A program made the position numbers and the translations under genes. A stretch of 64,000 nucleotides of DNA from Bin25 sp965221765. Its GTDB lineage: Bacteria > Bacteroidota > Bacteroidia > Flavobacteriales > Flavobacteriaceae. Positions 46,975 through 57,194 of this stretch are shown in pieces (position 1 is the first letter of the stretch; each line of letters starts with the position of its first letter). The notes under the pieces are model-generated. The model was not told where the DNA came from, searched no databases, and saw only the letters and a list, made by a program, of their open reading frames with translations. The stretch is taken from the NCBI GenBank assembly GCA_965221765.1, contig OZ244911.1, forward strand, positions 2,356,001 to 2,420,000. The letters run 5' to 3'.

Positions 46975-47783
46975 AAGAAAAAATTGAATCGGCGACCCAA
47001 TTCATCAAAGAATCTAGAATCGGCACCATTGATTTGGGAATCATTTTAGGAACTGGACTTGGAAAATTATTTGAATTGATTGAAGATCCAATCATCATCC
47101 CCTACTCAAAAATTCCGAATTTTCCAATCAGTACTGTCGAATTTCATGCCGGGGAACTTTATTATGGTTCATTATTTGGAAAAAATGTGTTGGCATTTAA
47201 AGGGCGCTTTCATTTATATGAGGGATATGATTATTTTCAAATCACCTTTCCAATTCGTCTTCTCAATGCCCTCCATGCTAAAAAGGTCATCCTATCAAAT
47301 GCTGCTGGAGGCATCAATCTTGATTTTCAAAAAGGAGACTTAATGTTGATTAAAGATCATATCCATCTTCAAGGGGGTTCACCACTAGCCATTAAAAAGA
47401 TTGAAGAACTTGGTGAACGGTTTGTCGATATGTGCAACCCCTATTCAAAATCATTAAGAAAAAAGAGTTTATCAGTAGCAGAAAAATTAATGATTAATGT
47501 TCAACAAGGAGTGTATGTATCACTGGTGGGGCCTCAATTAGAAACTGCTGCCGAATATCGTTTTTTAAAAATAATTGGTGGTGATGCCGTGGGCATGTCC
47601 ACCACTGCAGAAGTCATCGTGGCTAGACAATTAAAAATGCAGGTATTGGCCTTTACCATCATTACGGACCTTTGTGATCCAAATAATCTCAAGCCAATCG
47701 ATTTAAAAGATATTTTTGCATCCGCTTCCATCGGCGAAGAAAAACTTATAGATATCATGAAGGAACTAATTCCCATCATCTAG
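46971..47783 (+). CDS. Purine nucleoside phosphorylase
   Basis: At 270 residues it is a trimeric-type PNP. ATG at 46971 is chosen because it overlaps the upstream stop and gives the usual KEKIESATQFI start. Motifs: IILGTGLGKL, GELYYGSLFGKNVLAFKGRF, GYDYFQITFPIRLL, LSNAAGGINLDFQKGDLMLI and VGMSTTAEVIVARQ with AFTIITDL. In this context it probably removes adenine from the dimethylarsinoyl-adenosine made by ArsS. A general purine-salvage role is also possible. Confidence 0.92.
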   Translation: MKEKIESATQFIKESRIGTIDLGIILGTGLGKLFELIEDPIIIPYSKIPNFPISTVEFHAGELYYGSLFGKNVLAFKGRFHLYEGYDYFQITFPIRLLNALHAKKVILSNAAGGINLDFQKGDLMLIKDHIHLQGGSPLAIKKIEELGERFVDMCNPYSKSLRKKSLSVAEKLMINVQQGVYVSLVGPQLETAAEYRFLKIIGGDAVGMSTTAEVIVARQLKMQVLAFTIITDLCDPNNLKPIDLKDIFASASIGEEKLIDIMKELIPII

Positions 47784-47843
47784 TTTAGGATGCCTACATC
47801 GACTTCCATAAATCAAATCAACAAAATATCAGATACTAATCAA

Positions 47844-48554
47844 ATGAAACTTTTTACTCTTATCGCCATATCAGGATTCCTATTTCTTTCTTTTGATATG
47901 CTGAATCCTCAGAAAAACCTACACCAACAATGGGATTCTATACTAAAACAATTTGTTTCAACAACTGGTAGAGTCGATTATCAAAATTGGAAAGAAGATT
48001 CGGATGGCATTGAAGAATATATTAGGCATCTTGAAAAAAATACACCACAAGATAGCTGGTCAAAAGAACAAAAACTAGCTTATTGGATTAATGCGTACAA
48101 TGCCGTAACTGTAAAATTAATACTTGATTACTACCCCATCCGCAGCATCCGAGATATTGAAAAACCCTGGAATACAAAACTTTTTAGCACCGGCGGAAAT
48201 GACTATACTTTAGATGAAATTGAACACGATATCATAAGAAAAATGGATGAACCACGCATTCATTTTGTCGTCAACTGTACAGCAAAGTCATGTCCCAAAC
48301 TCCAAAAGTTCGCATTTACTTCTTCAGAGTTAGAAGAACAATTAGAAAAAGCGACTTTTGAATATCTCAATGATCGGTCGATGAATATAATCAATCAACA
48401 ATCGGTTCAACTCTCAAAAATATTCGAATGGTTTAGTGAGGACTTTGGTGATAAAAAACAAAAGTTTGGATTTATCACGAAATACACCAAAGTCGATATT
48501 GACCCCCAAGCCAAATTGAGCTACTTGCCCTATAATTGGGAATTGAATGATTGA
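47844..48554 (+). CDS. DUF547-domain protein, exported
   Basis: The start at 47844 gives a signal-like N-terminus (MKLFTLIAISGFLFLSFDML). The upstream in-frame ATG at 47790 adds 18 polar residues and is less likely. The domain shows QKLAYWINAYNAVTVKLILD, PIRSIRDIE, YTLDEIEHDIIRK and HFVVNCTAKSCPKL, the conserved YWINAYNA and C-x-S-C-P core of DUF547. The fold is related to thiol or papain-like proteins but the reaction is unknown. It lies 60 bases downstream of the phosphorylase and appears to belong to the arsenosugar cluster. Confidence 0.85.
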   Translation: MKLFTLIAISGFLFLSFDMLNPQKNLHQQWDSILKQFVSTTGRVDYQNWKEDSDGIEEYIRHLEKNTPQDSWSKEQKLAYWINAYNAVTVKLILDYYPIRSIRDIEKPWNTKLFSTGGNDYTLDEIEHDIIRKMDEPRIHFVVNCTAKSCPKLQKFAFTSSELEEQLEKATFEYLNDRSMNIINQQSVQLSKIFEWFSEDFGDKKQKFGFITKYTKVDIDPQAKLSYLPYNWELND

Positions 48555-48695
48555 GTTATTAAAACCCCATAAAAGGAGCCTTGTGTTTAGAATTAAAAAT
48601 CTACTCACATAAAAAAGACTCTGTTCTATATCGCTTAAATTTGGTCAATGACTATCCAAAAAATTAGGATAAACATCCTATAACAGCCTGGTCTC

Positions 48696-49607
48696 GTGAG
48701 AAAAATATCTCCTTGTATTCTTCTATGTTTCTTTGTCCTTCAGATCTCGGCCCAAAATTTGGATTCTTTTGATGTAACCGAAGAATGGTTAAAAAAAATT
48801 GAATCCTTAGCTCCAGATTCACTTCGTTTCAAAAATGTTTCCAAAAAAAGAATTTTGGTTTTTTCAAAGGCCACAGGGTTTGAACACTGGATAATTCCTC
48901 ATAATATTGAAATGCTTAAAATTCTCGCTCAAAAAACAAAAGGCTTTAAAATCGACATAGGCTATGATATTGAAAATTTCACCAAAGAAAACCTTAAAAC
49001 CTATGATGCGATTATACTAAATAACTCCAATCCTAAAAAACCGGAACGCAATTTATTTGCAGACCTTCTCCAACAAAATACTTCATTGAGTATCCAAAAA
49101 ATATATGAAATAGCTCCCAAATATGAAAGAAATTTAATTGATTATGTTGCTAATGGTGGCGGATTAATGATATTGCATGGAGCTATTTCAGTTCAAAATA
49201 ACTCTTCTGAATTCAGTACCATGGTTGGGGGAAGTTTTGACTATCATCCCAAACAACAAAAAATACATTTAAAAGAGGTAGATGCCAACCATCCTCTCGT
49301 TAGCGCCTTCAATGGCAAGGGATTAACCCATGTTGATGAGCCTTATTTTTTCAAACAAGCTTATTTAGAATATAACTTTCGCCCTCTATTATACATGAAC
49401 ACAAGTGAATTAGATGGACTTCTAAAAAAACCACTTGATGACATTATTTACGTAGCTTGGATCAAAAGACATGGTAAGGGAAGAGTTTTTTATGCCTCCC
49501 CATCTCATAATGCTCAAAGTCTCGAGAATCCTGAGTTACTTCAATTCTTTTTAGACGGTATTCAATATGTTTTGGGTGATGTAAAATGCGATGATACCCC
49601 TTTATAG
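48696..49607 (+). CDS. Exported ThuA-like protein
   Basis: A 303-residue protein with a GTG start and a clear signal peptide (SPCILLCFFVLQISAQ). The body is a ThuA/class I amidotransferase-like fold: RILVFSKATGFEHWIIPHNI, DAIILNNSNP, LIDYVANGGGLMILHGA, VGGSFDYHP, LTHVDEPYFFK and VAWIKRHGKGRVFYASPSHN. Such proteins are common in Bacteroidota sugar and glycoside operons, where the reaction is often unclear. It follows the DUF547 gene by 140 bases and may be separately transcribed. Confidence 0.85.
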   Translation: MRKISPCILLCFFVLQISAQNLDSFDVTEEWLKKIESLAPDSLRFKNVSKKRILVFSKATGFEHWIIPHNIEMLKILAQKTKGFKIDIGYDIENFTKENLKTYDAIILNNSNPKKPERNLFADLLQQNTSLSIQKIYEIAPKYERNLIDYVANGGGLMILHGAISVQNNSSEFSTMVGGSFDYHPKQQKIHLKEVDANHPLVSAFNGKGLTHVDEPYFFKQAYLEYNFRPLLYMNTSELDGLLKKPLDDIIYVAWIKRHGKGRVFYASPSHNAQSLENPELLQFFLDGIQYVLGDVKCDDTPL

Positions 49608-49799
49608 AGGATATCTCCTTCCTTTTGATTTTTGAAAAAAGGAAATAATAAAATGATTGAAAAAAAGATGATCTGGCTTTTAAATCTCTATCCACTAATA
49701 TGTGAATTGAAGTCTAATCGTCTCATTTTTGCGTTTTGTAAACCAACTTATCTGAATTCTACTGACTAGATCAAACTATGTTCCAAGTTTCAAAACACA

Positions 49800-50372
49800 A
49801 TGTATATCATCAATGAAAAGATAATTTTGGGAATTATATGCCAAAGTGGCAATGGCTTATCTTCCCATTTTCTTCATCTTGTTTGTATCCAATTATCAAA
49901 TCAAGCCTTTGATTGTAAAGCTTTTGAATTAGAATGGAAAACACCACTATTCAATCTTGGCTTCAAGAATATCACAGAGATGTTCGATAGGCATCACCCA
50001 TATAGTGGTCCTGTTTTAACCTTGATTTTTCATATCTTTGTTTTAAACGACATTCTGATTACAGAACGAGAAAAACAAATCATCATCCAAGAAATGACGC
50101 CCTATGAACCACATGATATTGGCGTCTTTGATAATAACGATCATGCCATTAGTTTACTATATTCTCTAAAAAAACCTTGTGGTCTAAAATTTATGGATTG
50201 TTGGGGCGCGTTGGAAGATAAACTTCAAAAACAGGTTCGCTTTGTTGAAATTCGTTCTTTATCTGCTGCTCGGCCTTTTGAAAAAAAACATATCTTAAAG
50301 TCTAACGAAATGTTCTATTCTAATGGAATACCCATACAACGACTTGATCGAAGTGAATCATATCGAAGATAA
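49800..50372 (+). pseudogene. Probable MntA-like nucleotidyltransferase remnant
   Basis: A 190-codon open frame whose second half, from TEREKQIIIQEMTPYEPHDI onward, follows the minimal nucleotidyltransferase pattern: IGVF, then a damaged segment, SLLYSLKKPCGLKFMDCWGA, LEDKLQKQVRFVEIRSLSAA and a short C-terminal tail. The GS...DxD catalytic stretch that should follow IGVF is missing (DNNDHAIS instead), so it should be inactive. The first 90 residues are not recognised and may be fused unrelated sequence. It overlaps a HepT-like frame, the usual arrangement of MNT/HepT toxin-antitoxin pairs. Confidence 0.5.
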
Positions 50373-50724
50373 TATTCACTTAATTCTTTAACATATCAAG
50401 ATCATTCCTGACGAATCTACCTTTATTAAAAACTATCCCATTCAATGTGTCTGTTTTTTCGGAATTATTCAAATAGGAAATTCTCTAAAAGAGATTTCTA
50501 AAAAAACAAAACATCAATTTCCTGATATACCATGGAAACGATTGATTTTATTAAGAAACTGTTTAGCCCATCGATACAATCAATTAAATTTGATTACTAT
50601 TTGGCAAATCGTTTCTAAAGATATCTTATCCATAGAACGACAAATTAATGATGTTCAAGCCCATTTGCTGTCTAAAATCAACCAACACATCAGTCGACAA
50701 GATGATACCAATCCTAATCGTTAA
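50323..50724 (+). pseudogene. HepT-like RNase toxin with an in-frame stop
   Basis: From ATG 50323 the frame runs to 50724, broken only by TAA at 50389-50391 (codon 23). The C-terminal part shows IPWKRLILLRNCLAHRYNQL, matching the HepT active motif RX4HXY (RNCLAHRY), followed by IWQIVSKDILSIERQI. The upstream part IIQIGNSLKEISKKTKHQFP fits the HepT helix pair. HepT cleaves RNA and is neutralised by MntA-type AMPylation. Here both halves are damaged. Confidence 0.7.
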
Positions 50725-50883
50725 TCGACATCGATGGACCAACTACATCTCTTAGACCTTCTCGCTATTTTTTTTTTGCTACTTTGGTATATTATTCCCA
50801 TAATTTTATGTTTATTACAGCTTTAAAGGGAACTATAGATTTAATTACACGGATTTTTCGTAAGTTGACTAAAAATTACTCCG

Positions 50884-51035
50884 ATGAGTCAAATATTATC
50901 CGTATGCACGTTATTTGAATTATTTCCAAATGAACGAAGTATAGAAAAATGGTTAGAATACCAATTTATGGGGAAATCCCGTCTGATGTCCTCGATGTGA
51001 CTGCTCTCAATGTATTTCGGTTCGAAAATGATAAA
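50884..51035 (+). mobile_element. 5' fragment of an IS1595-family transposase
   Basis: From ATG 50884 the sequence reads CTLFELFPNERSIEKWLEYQ, the normal IS1595 N-terminus. In another frame it continues GNPV, a stop, CPRCDCSQCIS, which is the zinc ribbon. The remainder is absent and the sequence runs directly into the AAA ATPase gene start at 51028. Confidence 0.6.
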
Positions 51036-52159
51036 ACAAGGGATTAAAGATCGAGGAAAAGCCGAGTATTTTCATGGGCGAGAAAAAGAATTAAAAGCGT
51101 TTGTATCTTTATTAGAAGAAGCTCAAGCAGTCCAAGGAGGGTACTACTTTTTTAGTGCAAGGGCCACCAGGGGTGGGGAAATCAGCTTTATTAGAAGAAT
51201 ATAAGCATCATGCTATTCATCAAGGTTGGGATGTTTTTAAAATCAAACCCAATTGTTTATGGCATACCACCAAGTTAAAAAAAGCTATTGGGCGAGAATG
51301 GTTTTTAAAATGGAAAAGTTTAGGGACTAAAGCCGGTGGGGTGGCTTCTGTGGATGCTCAGTTTGAAATCAAACAACAATCAGTCATGGAGATTCTCAAC
51401 ACAGGCCATCAACCTTTATTACTGTCTTTGGATGAAGCTCAAGGATTGAAGGATTTATTTTATTATGATCGTCAAACGATTCAAGAAGCCAAAGATGTGT
51501 TGGATGAGATTCATAATAGTGGTTTTGGAAGGCCTCTGATTTTATTATTAGGAGGATTAAGCCATACCCAATCTATTTTAAATGATTTTCGTATTTCTCG
51601 TTTTGCATCGAAATGTGTGATGAATTTACAAGCGTTAAGCCCAAAGGAAGAGCATGATATTTTAAAAGATTATTTGATTCAAGGAGCTGGATTAAAAAAC
51701 ATATCTTCGGATGAATTAAATCATTGGATCTCGGCGATGGCCAAAGAAACACACGGTTGGCCTCACCATATTGTTAATTATGGTCAATCAGCGGTGGCGA
51801 TTATTAGTCAAAACGGTGGAGAATTCGATTCAAACGCATTAGAAGACATTTTAAAGCAAGGACAAGATTTAAGGTATGAATATTATGAAGGACGATGGAG
51901 AAGTTTTCGTACTTCGCAACAACAATGGTTCGCTGAATTTTTGACTCATGGTAAAAACAACCAAGGGTTTTCAGATAATGATTTGGTGTCTTTTTTACAA
52001 AAAAAAGTAAAAGATTATTCGGTAGCTAATGACTTATTTGATAGTTTCTTAGAAAAAGGAGTTATTCATCGGCAAAAAGATCGGTATTATGATGTGCCGA
52101 TACCTTCGATGAAGGATTGGATTCAGCAACAACAAGATTATGCTCGATTAGGAACTTAG
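51028..52159 (+). pseudogene. AAA (ORC/STAND-like) ATPase interrupted at a T6 tract
   Basis: The N-terminus (IKQGIKDRGKAEYFHGREKELK) is in one frame up to 51153. From there the protein continues in another frame: LVQGPPGVGKSALLEEYK (Walker A), PLLLSLDEAQGL (Walker B), LILLLGGLSHTQSIL, ETHGWPHHIVNYGQSAV and the GQDLRYEYYEGRW segment, ending SMKDWIQQQQDYARL. The break is at T6 (51148-51153), where five Ts would restore one frame of about 376 residues. The family, AAA_16-like with a HGREKEL start, is widespread but of unknown function to me. It lies between the IS1595 fragment and the type III restriction genes. A decayed paralogue is at 60432. Confidence 0.75.
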
Positions 52160-52240
52160 ATAATCTAAAAAAAGGGACGAAACCGAAAAAAGATGAAAAA
52201 GGCCATTCAAGAATTAATGAGACTAAAAAATTAAATTTAA

Positions 52241-54140
52241 ATGAATAATCTGCGAACCCTTATCCATGAATTATTGAAAAAAGAAGATAAATACTTGGAT
52301 AAATCCCAAAAGGAACTTTTAGTTCATAAGGTTAATGAAGATATAGAAAACGATAACGCTACTCTTTTAAGTATTCTTCACCAAAACCCAAAAACTCAAG
52401 AGGCGTTTTTCAAAAAAATAGGGGGGTATCAGCATTTTCCATAAAGAAAAATTTCAAAAATTTTTCACGTATAAAGACATACTTCCTGATAGTTATACCC
52501 AATTTAAAAATGATATTGGATTAACATCCAATGGGCATTATTTAAAAGATTCCAACAATGTGATTATAGATTTTCCCTATAAAGACTGTGTTCTTGTTGG
52601 TGGGCAAACGAAAGAAGAACAAAAAGAAAGAAAGGAAGTTTTCTTAAATCAAACGCTTGCAAAAGATGAAATCACTCAATTATTTGAACCCAAAGTTCTA
52701 ACTAATTGGAAACGATTTGATCAAGATGGTGAGTATCAAGTGTCTGAATTATCTAAAAACAAAGATGGTACTTTGAATGAAAATCTAATCATCAAGGGGA
52801 ATAATTTGATTGCTTTACATTCAATTAAAAAACTATACAGAGGAAAAGTTAAGCTCATCTATTTAGATCCTCCGTATAACACAGGGGGTGATGGATTTGG
52901 TTATAATGATAAATTCAATCATTCCACATGGCTCACTTTTATGAAAGATCGCTTAAAAGAAGCAAAAGAATTAATGAGAAATGATGGAGTGATTTTTATT
53001 CATTGCGATGATAATGAACAAGCCTACTTAAAAGTACTAATGGATGAGGTTTTCGGAAGAAAAAATTTCGTAATGTGTGCAGTTTGGAATTCAATAAAAT
53101 CTGTGTTAAAAAACCCCAAGAATAATATTAGAAAAGAACATGAGTTTATACTGTGTTCTTGGAAGAATGAAAAAATTTCTTACTATTCTGATGAACATAG
53201 ATATTTGTTAATAACCGCCAATAAAAAAGACAATTTAGTTTTTAATAGGCTAAAAAATAAAATGAAATTTGAAAACCCTGATAATGATCCTAAAGGAAAT
53301 TGGTTTAATTCAAATGCTGCAGCTTCTGACCAAAATAAGAATACAAATAGATTTCCAATACCGTTACCAAATGGTCAATCATGCGTTAGAAATTGGAAGT
53401 TTACTAAAGATGAGTATGAAAATGGAATTATTTCTTTATACTTTAAAGGTAGTAATGTGCCACGGCTAAAAGTTTATGAAAATGAATACAAAAAAAATAC
53501 AAGAGTGCAATCTAGTATATTTCAAGATTTAGGATCTATTACGAGTGCGAAAAAAGAACTAAAAGCACTTGACCTTGAGTTCAAAACTCCTAAACCTGAG
53601 ATATTAGCTAAGAGAATAATTGAACTTTCTACTAAACAGGGAGATATTATTTTAGATTTCTTTTTAGGTTCGGGGACATCATGTGCAGTAGCACATAAAA
53701 TGGGTAGGCGGTATATTGGTATTGAACAAATGGATTATATCGAAATAACTTCAATCCAAAGAATAAAAAAAGTTATCCAAGGGGAACAAGGGGGGATTTC
53801 CAAAGAAATGAAATGGAAAGGTGGAGGTGATTTCATTTATTGTGAATTAGCAAAAAACACGCAGTTTTTTGCTGAAAAGATTCAAGAAGTTAATGATGTG
53901 GGTGCAGTAGCTATCTTGAATCAATTAAAAGAAAGTCAACACATTGTGTATCGAGTAAAATTTAAATGCACAAGTGATGAAAAATTCAAAGAACTTTCAT
54001 TGGATAACAAGAAAAAAATATTAATCGACATCTTGGATAAAAACATGCTTTATATTCCTTTTTCAGAGATTGATAATCAAGACTTTGAAATTGATGAGTA
54101 TGATAAAAACCTTTCTAAAGAATTCTATCAACATGAATAA
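52241..54140 (+). pseudogene. Type III restriction-modification methyltransferase (Mod), off-frame at a G6 tract
   Basis: ATG 52241 opens a Mod N-terminus (LRTLIHELLKKEDKYLDKSQ to TQEAFFKKIGG) that stops after 52421-52426, a run of six Gs preceded by A7. One G fewer would join it to ISIFHKEKFQKFFTYKDILP, VIIDFPYKDCVLVGGQTKEE and the rest. The catalytic part has LDPPYNTGGDGFGYND (motif IV, beta-class order) and DFFLGSGTSCAVAHKMGRR (motif I). Restored length is about 633 residues, normal for Mod. The TRD lies between the motifs. From 52560 a GTG could start a shortened protein lacking the N-terminal domain. Mod both modifies and directs Res, whose gene overlaps by eight bases. Confidence 0.85.
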
Positions 54141-56720
54141 GAAATTAGAATTAGAGTCTCAAATGGAAGCTATTTTTGAGAGTAATGCCTATAAAAATCT
54201 AAAAATTTCTGATACAATCATTGAAAACATAAATCCAAGACTAACATTACGGCCATACCAAGAAAAAGCGTTTAAGCTCTTTGACATTGTAGCCCAAGAA
54301 AAACCAGAAAAAAAACATTTACTGTTTCAAATGGCGACAGGGAGTGGGAAAACACTCATTATGGCTGGATTGATTTTATACTTATACGAAAAAGGGTATC
54401 GTCATTTTTTATTTTTTGTCAATAGAAATATTATCATTCAAAAAACGAAAGAGAATTTTTCAAATGCAAATTCATCTAAATATTTATTTTATCAATAGAA
54501 GGACAAGAAGTCAGCATAAAAGAGGTTAAGAATTTTCAACAGATGAACGATAAGGATATTAATATCATATTCACTACGATCCATGGTTTAGCTAACATTA
54601 TATCAGAACCAAAAGAAAATAGTTTGTCTATTGATGATTTCAAAGCAAACAAATGTGTCTTATTGGCTGATGAAGGGCATCACCTCAATTCAGAAACTAA
54701 AAAGAAGAGAACCAAAGAAGAAGACAAAAACATTAAAAGTTGGGAGGCGATTACAAGAAAAGTTTTCAATGCCCATGAAGAAAACTATCTCTTAGAATTT
54801 ACAGCAACTGCAGGAATAAAAGAAAATACTAAATTAAGAGAAAAATATGACGGTAAACTATTATTTGATTATCCAATAAGTAAATTTTATACGGACAAAT
54901 ATTCAAAAGAAATTTATTTATTGCAATCCAATCTTTCAAAGATAGATCGGGCAATTTTGGCCATATTATTGAGTCAATATCGAAAAAATGTTTTTACAGA
55001 TGAATTAAAACAAAATTTCAAACCCACGATACTATTTAAATCTAAAAACAACAAAAAATGTGATGAGTTTTATGAAGAATTTTTACGCAAAATCGATAAT
55101 CTTGATATCAATGATGTCCGAAAATTAAAAAACCATATAGATGCAAATGATGCCATACTGAATCAAGTCTTTAAATATTTTATCGATAAAGACCCTACTC
55201 TTAAAAGTTTAATTTCAGAAATCCAAAGGGAGTTTTCGAAAGAAAAATGTGTGATAATTCATAGTGGAATTAAGGATAAGAAAAACATATCTTCAATTAT
55301 ATCAAAATTGAATGACCTTGAAAATTATAGAAATCCAATCAGGTCTGTTTTTGCAACAGATATGTTGAATGAAGGGTGGGATGTCAAAAACTTATATGAT
55401 ATAGTTAGGTTATATGATACGAACACGACAAAAGAAGTGACACAAGAAGCACAATTAATTGGCAGGGGGGCAAGGTATTATCCTTTTGAGTATGATGATA
55501 GCCTCCAATATCAAAGAAAATTTGATAATCAAGCAGACCATGTATTAAAAATTTGTGAAGAATTATATTATCATTCCCATCAAGATAGAGCCTATATAAG
55601 CAATCTCAAAGAAGAACTAAATCGTCAAGGAGTTCCATCCGATAATCAAATTCAAGAAATTCATTTAGAATTAAAGTCCAATTTTATTCAAACCGATTTT
55701 TACAAAGAAAAATCAATTTACATCAATGAACCATTGAGTGTAAGCAAAGAAGAAATTGTAGGTTTTAACAATTATTTCGACAAACAAGAATTTGAGTTTG
55801 AAATCAATTCAAGCGACATTAAAATAGAAAAACACAATGCGGAAGAAAGCCCTGCTACAAATAAAATGAAATATAAATCTATTCAAATGGTAGATTTCGA
55901 TAAAAGACTCATTTATCATGTTTTTAATAAAAAGAGAGGCTTTTACAACTTTGAAAATTTATTGATTAAGTTTCCTAACTTGGGTTCTAAAAAAACTTTT
56001 ATTGAAAGTCCTCAATATTTAGGTAACATATCCATTTGCTTTGAAGGAATAAAACAAGATATTGATAACCTCACAACTGAAAACAAAATGAAAGGATTAG
56101 AATTCGTTTTCAGTGAGATTGAAAAACTTATCAAAGAAAACGCTGTACAATTTAAAGGCTCCGAGGAGTTTTACAAAAAAAAGATTCAAGATGTGTTTCA
56201 AAATAAAACCCTATACAAGTCAACCGGAAGCAATGTGATAGGGATAGGGCAATCAAATAAATCGAATAATGATAGATATTTAAATATTATCGATGAAGAT
56301 TGGTATGTTTTTAATGAGCATTTTGGAACAGACCAAGAAAACTATTTGGTTAAATTCATTCATAAAATTTATCAACAGTTGGAAAATAATTTTAATGAAA
56401 TTTATTTGATTAGAAATGAAGAGTTTTTTAAAATTTATGATTTTAAAAATGGAGAAGGTTTTTGTCCTGATTTTGTTTTATTCCTAATTAAAGATAATGA
56501 TCCTACTCACCTTCAAATTTTTATAGAACCCAAAGGAAGCCATCTGATAGAACATGATCAATGGAAAAATGCTTTTTTATTAAATATTGAATCAAAATGT
56601 ATCATTATTGATAACAATGAAGAATATAAAATTTGGGGATTGCCTTTTTACAATAATAAACCAGAAATAGAAAACGTATTCCATAATTCATTGATTAAAG
56701 TAGTGAATCATTCACTTTAA
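54133..56720 (+). pseudogene. Type III restriction endonuclease (Res) with one frameshift
   Basis: The start at 54133 lies inside the mod stop. Residues up to 54498 include LRPYQEKAFKLFD and QMATGSGKTLIMAG (helicase motif I). The frame then ends (KYLFYQ, stop). One base deletion near 54490 separates it from IEGQEVSIKEVKNF and MNDKDINIIFTTIHGL, after which 725 codons are open. These contain LLADEGHHLN (motif II), LLEFTATAG (III), FATDMLNEGWDVKNL and QLIGRGARYYPF (VI). A C-terminal nuclease site follows: GFCPDFVLFL, then FIEPKGS, of the PD-(D/E)XK type. Total coding length fits Res (about 860 residues). Confidence 0.85.
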
Positions 56721-57194
56721 TCCATCTTTTCTAACTTCGTGGCTGAACCAAACGCCATGAAATCTACAAAAAGTAAAAAAGCGGAACCAAAACAAAACGG
56801 TATTCCTAAAAAAGTTCATTTAGAAGTAGAACGATAAGCCAGATCGTTAAAAATCCCCAATTTTGCTGAAAAAGAACAAAAACAAATTAAAGAAGAAAGG
56901 CAACGATTCATTTTTTAATCGGATTTTACACCATTTTTTAGAAAAACAAAGGCTGTGTAATAGAGATAGTTTCCTCTTTAAAAACCCTAATAGCTATTTC
57001 ATTAATTTTAGAAATTATAAAATTTCAAGTGACTGTTCATTTGAAAAATGAATTTCAAGGAAATTCAAATCATGATGAAATAAATCCTTAAGTGTGAGAC
57101 GTGATGCTTTTATACTTTCTATTATTCTTAGAATTGCAGGATTAAAAATATTGATATCTAATGGTGTCTTATAAATTCAAAATCATTTTCTTTT
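56721..57194. other. Intergenic, no gene recognised
   Basis: About 470 bases. A lysine-rich 26-codon frame (56758, KSTKSKKAEPKQ, stop near 56836) and a further lysine-rich stretch at 56863 look like the eroded end of some gene, but I cannot assign it. Confidence 0.4.

Noticed and set aside
49618..49646. AT-rich hairpin TTCCTTTT...AAAAGGAA after the ThuA-like gene as a terminator
   Set aside because: The stem is nearly all A/T and no T tract follows, so support is too weak to list.
56863..57051. 62-codon lysine-rich frame downstream of res
   Set aside because: Low complexity, no family resemblance and A-rich composition that makes open frames likely by chance.
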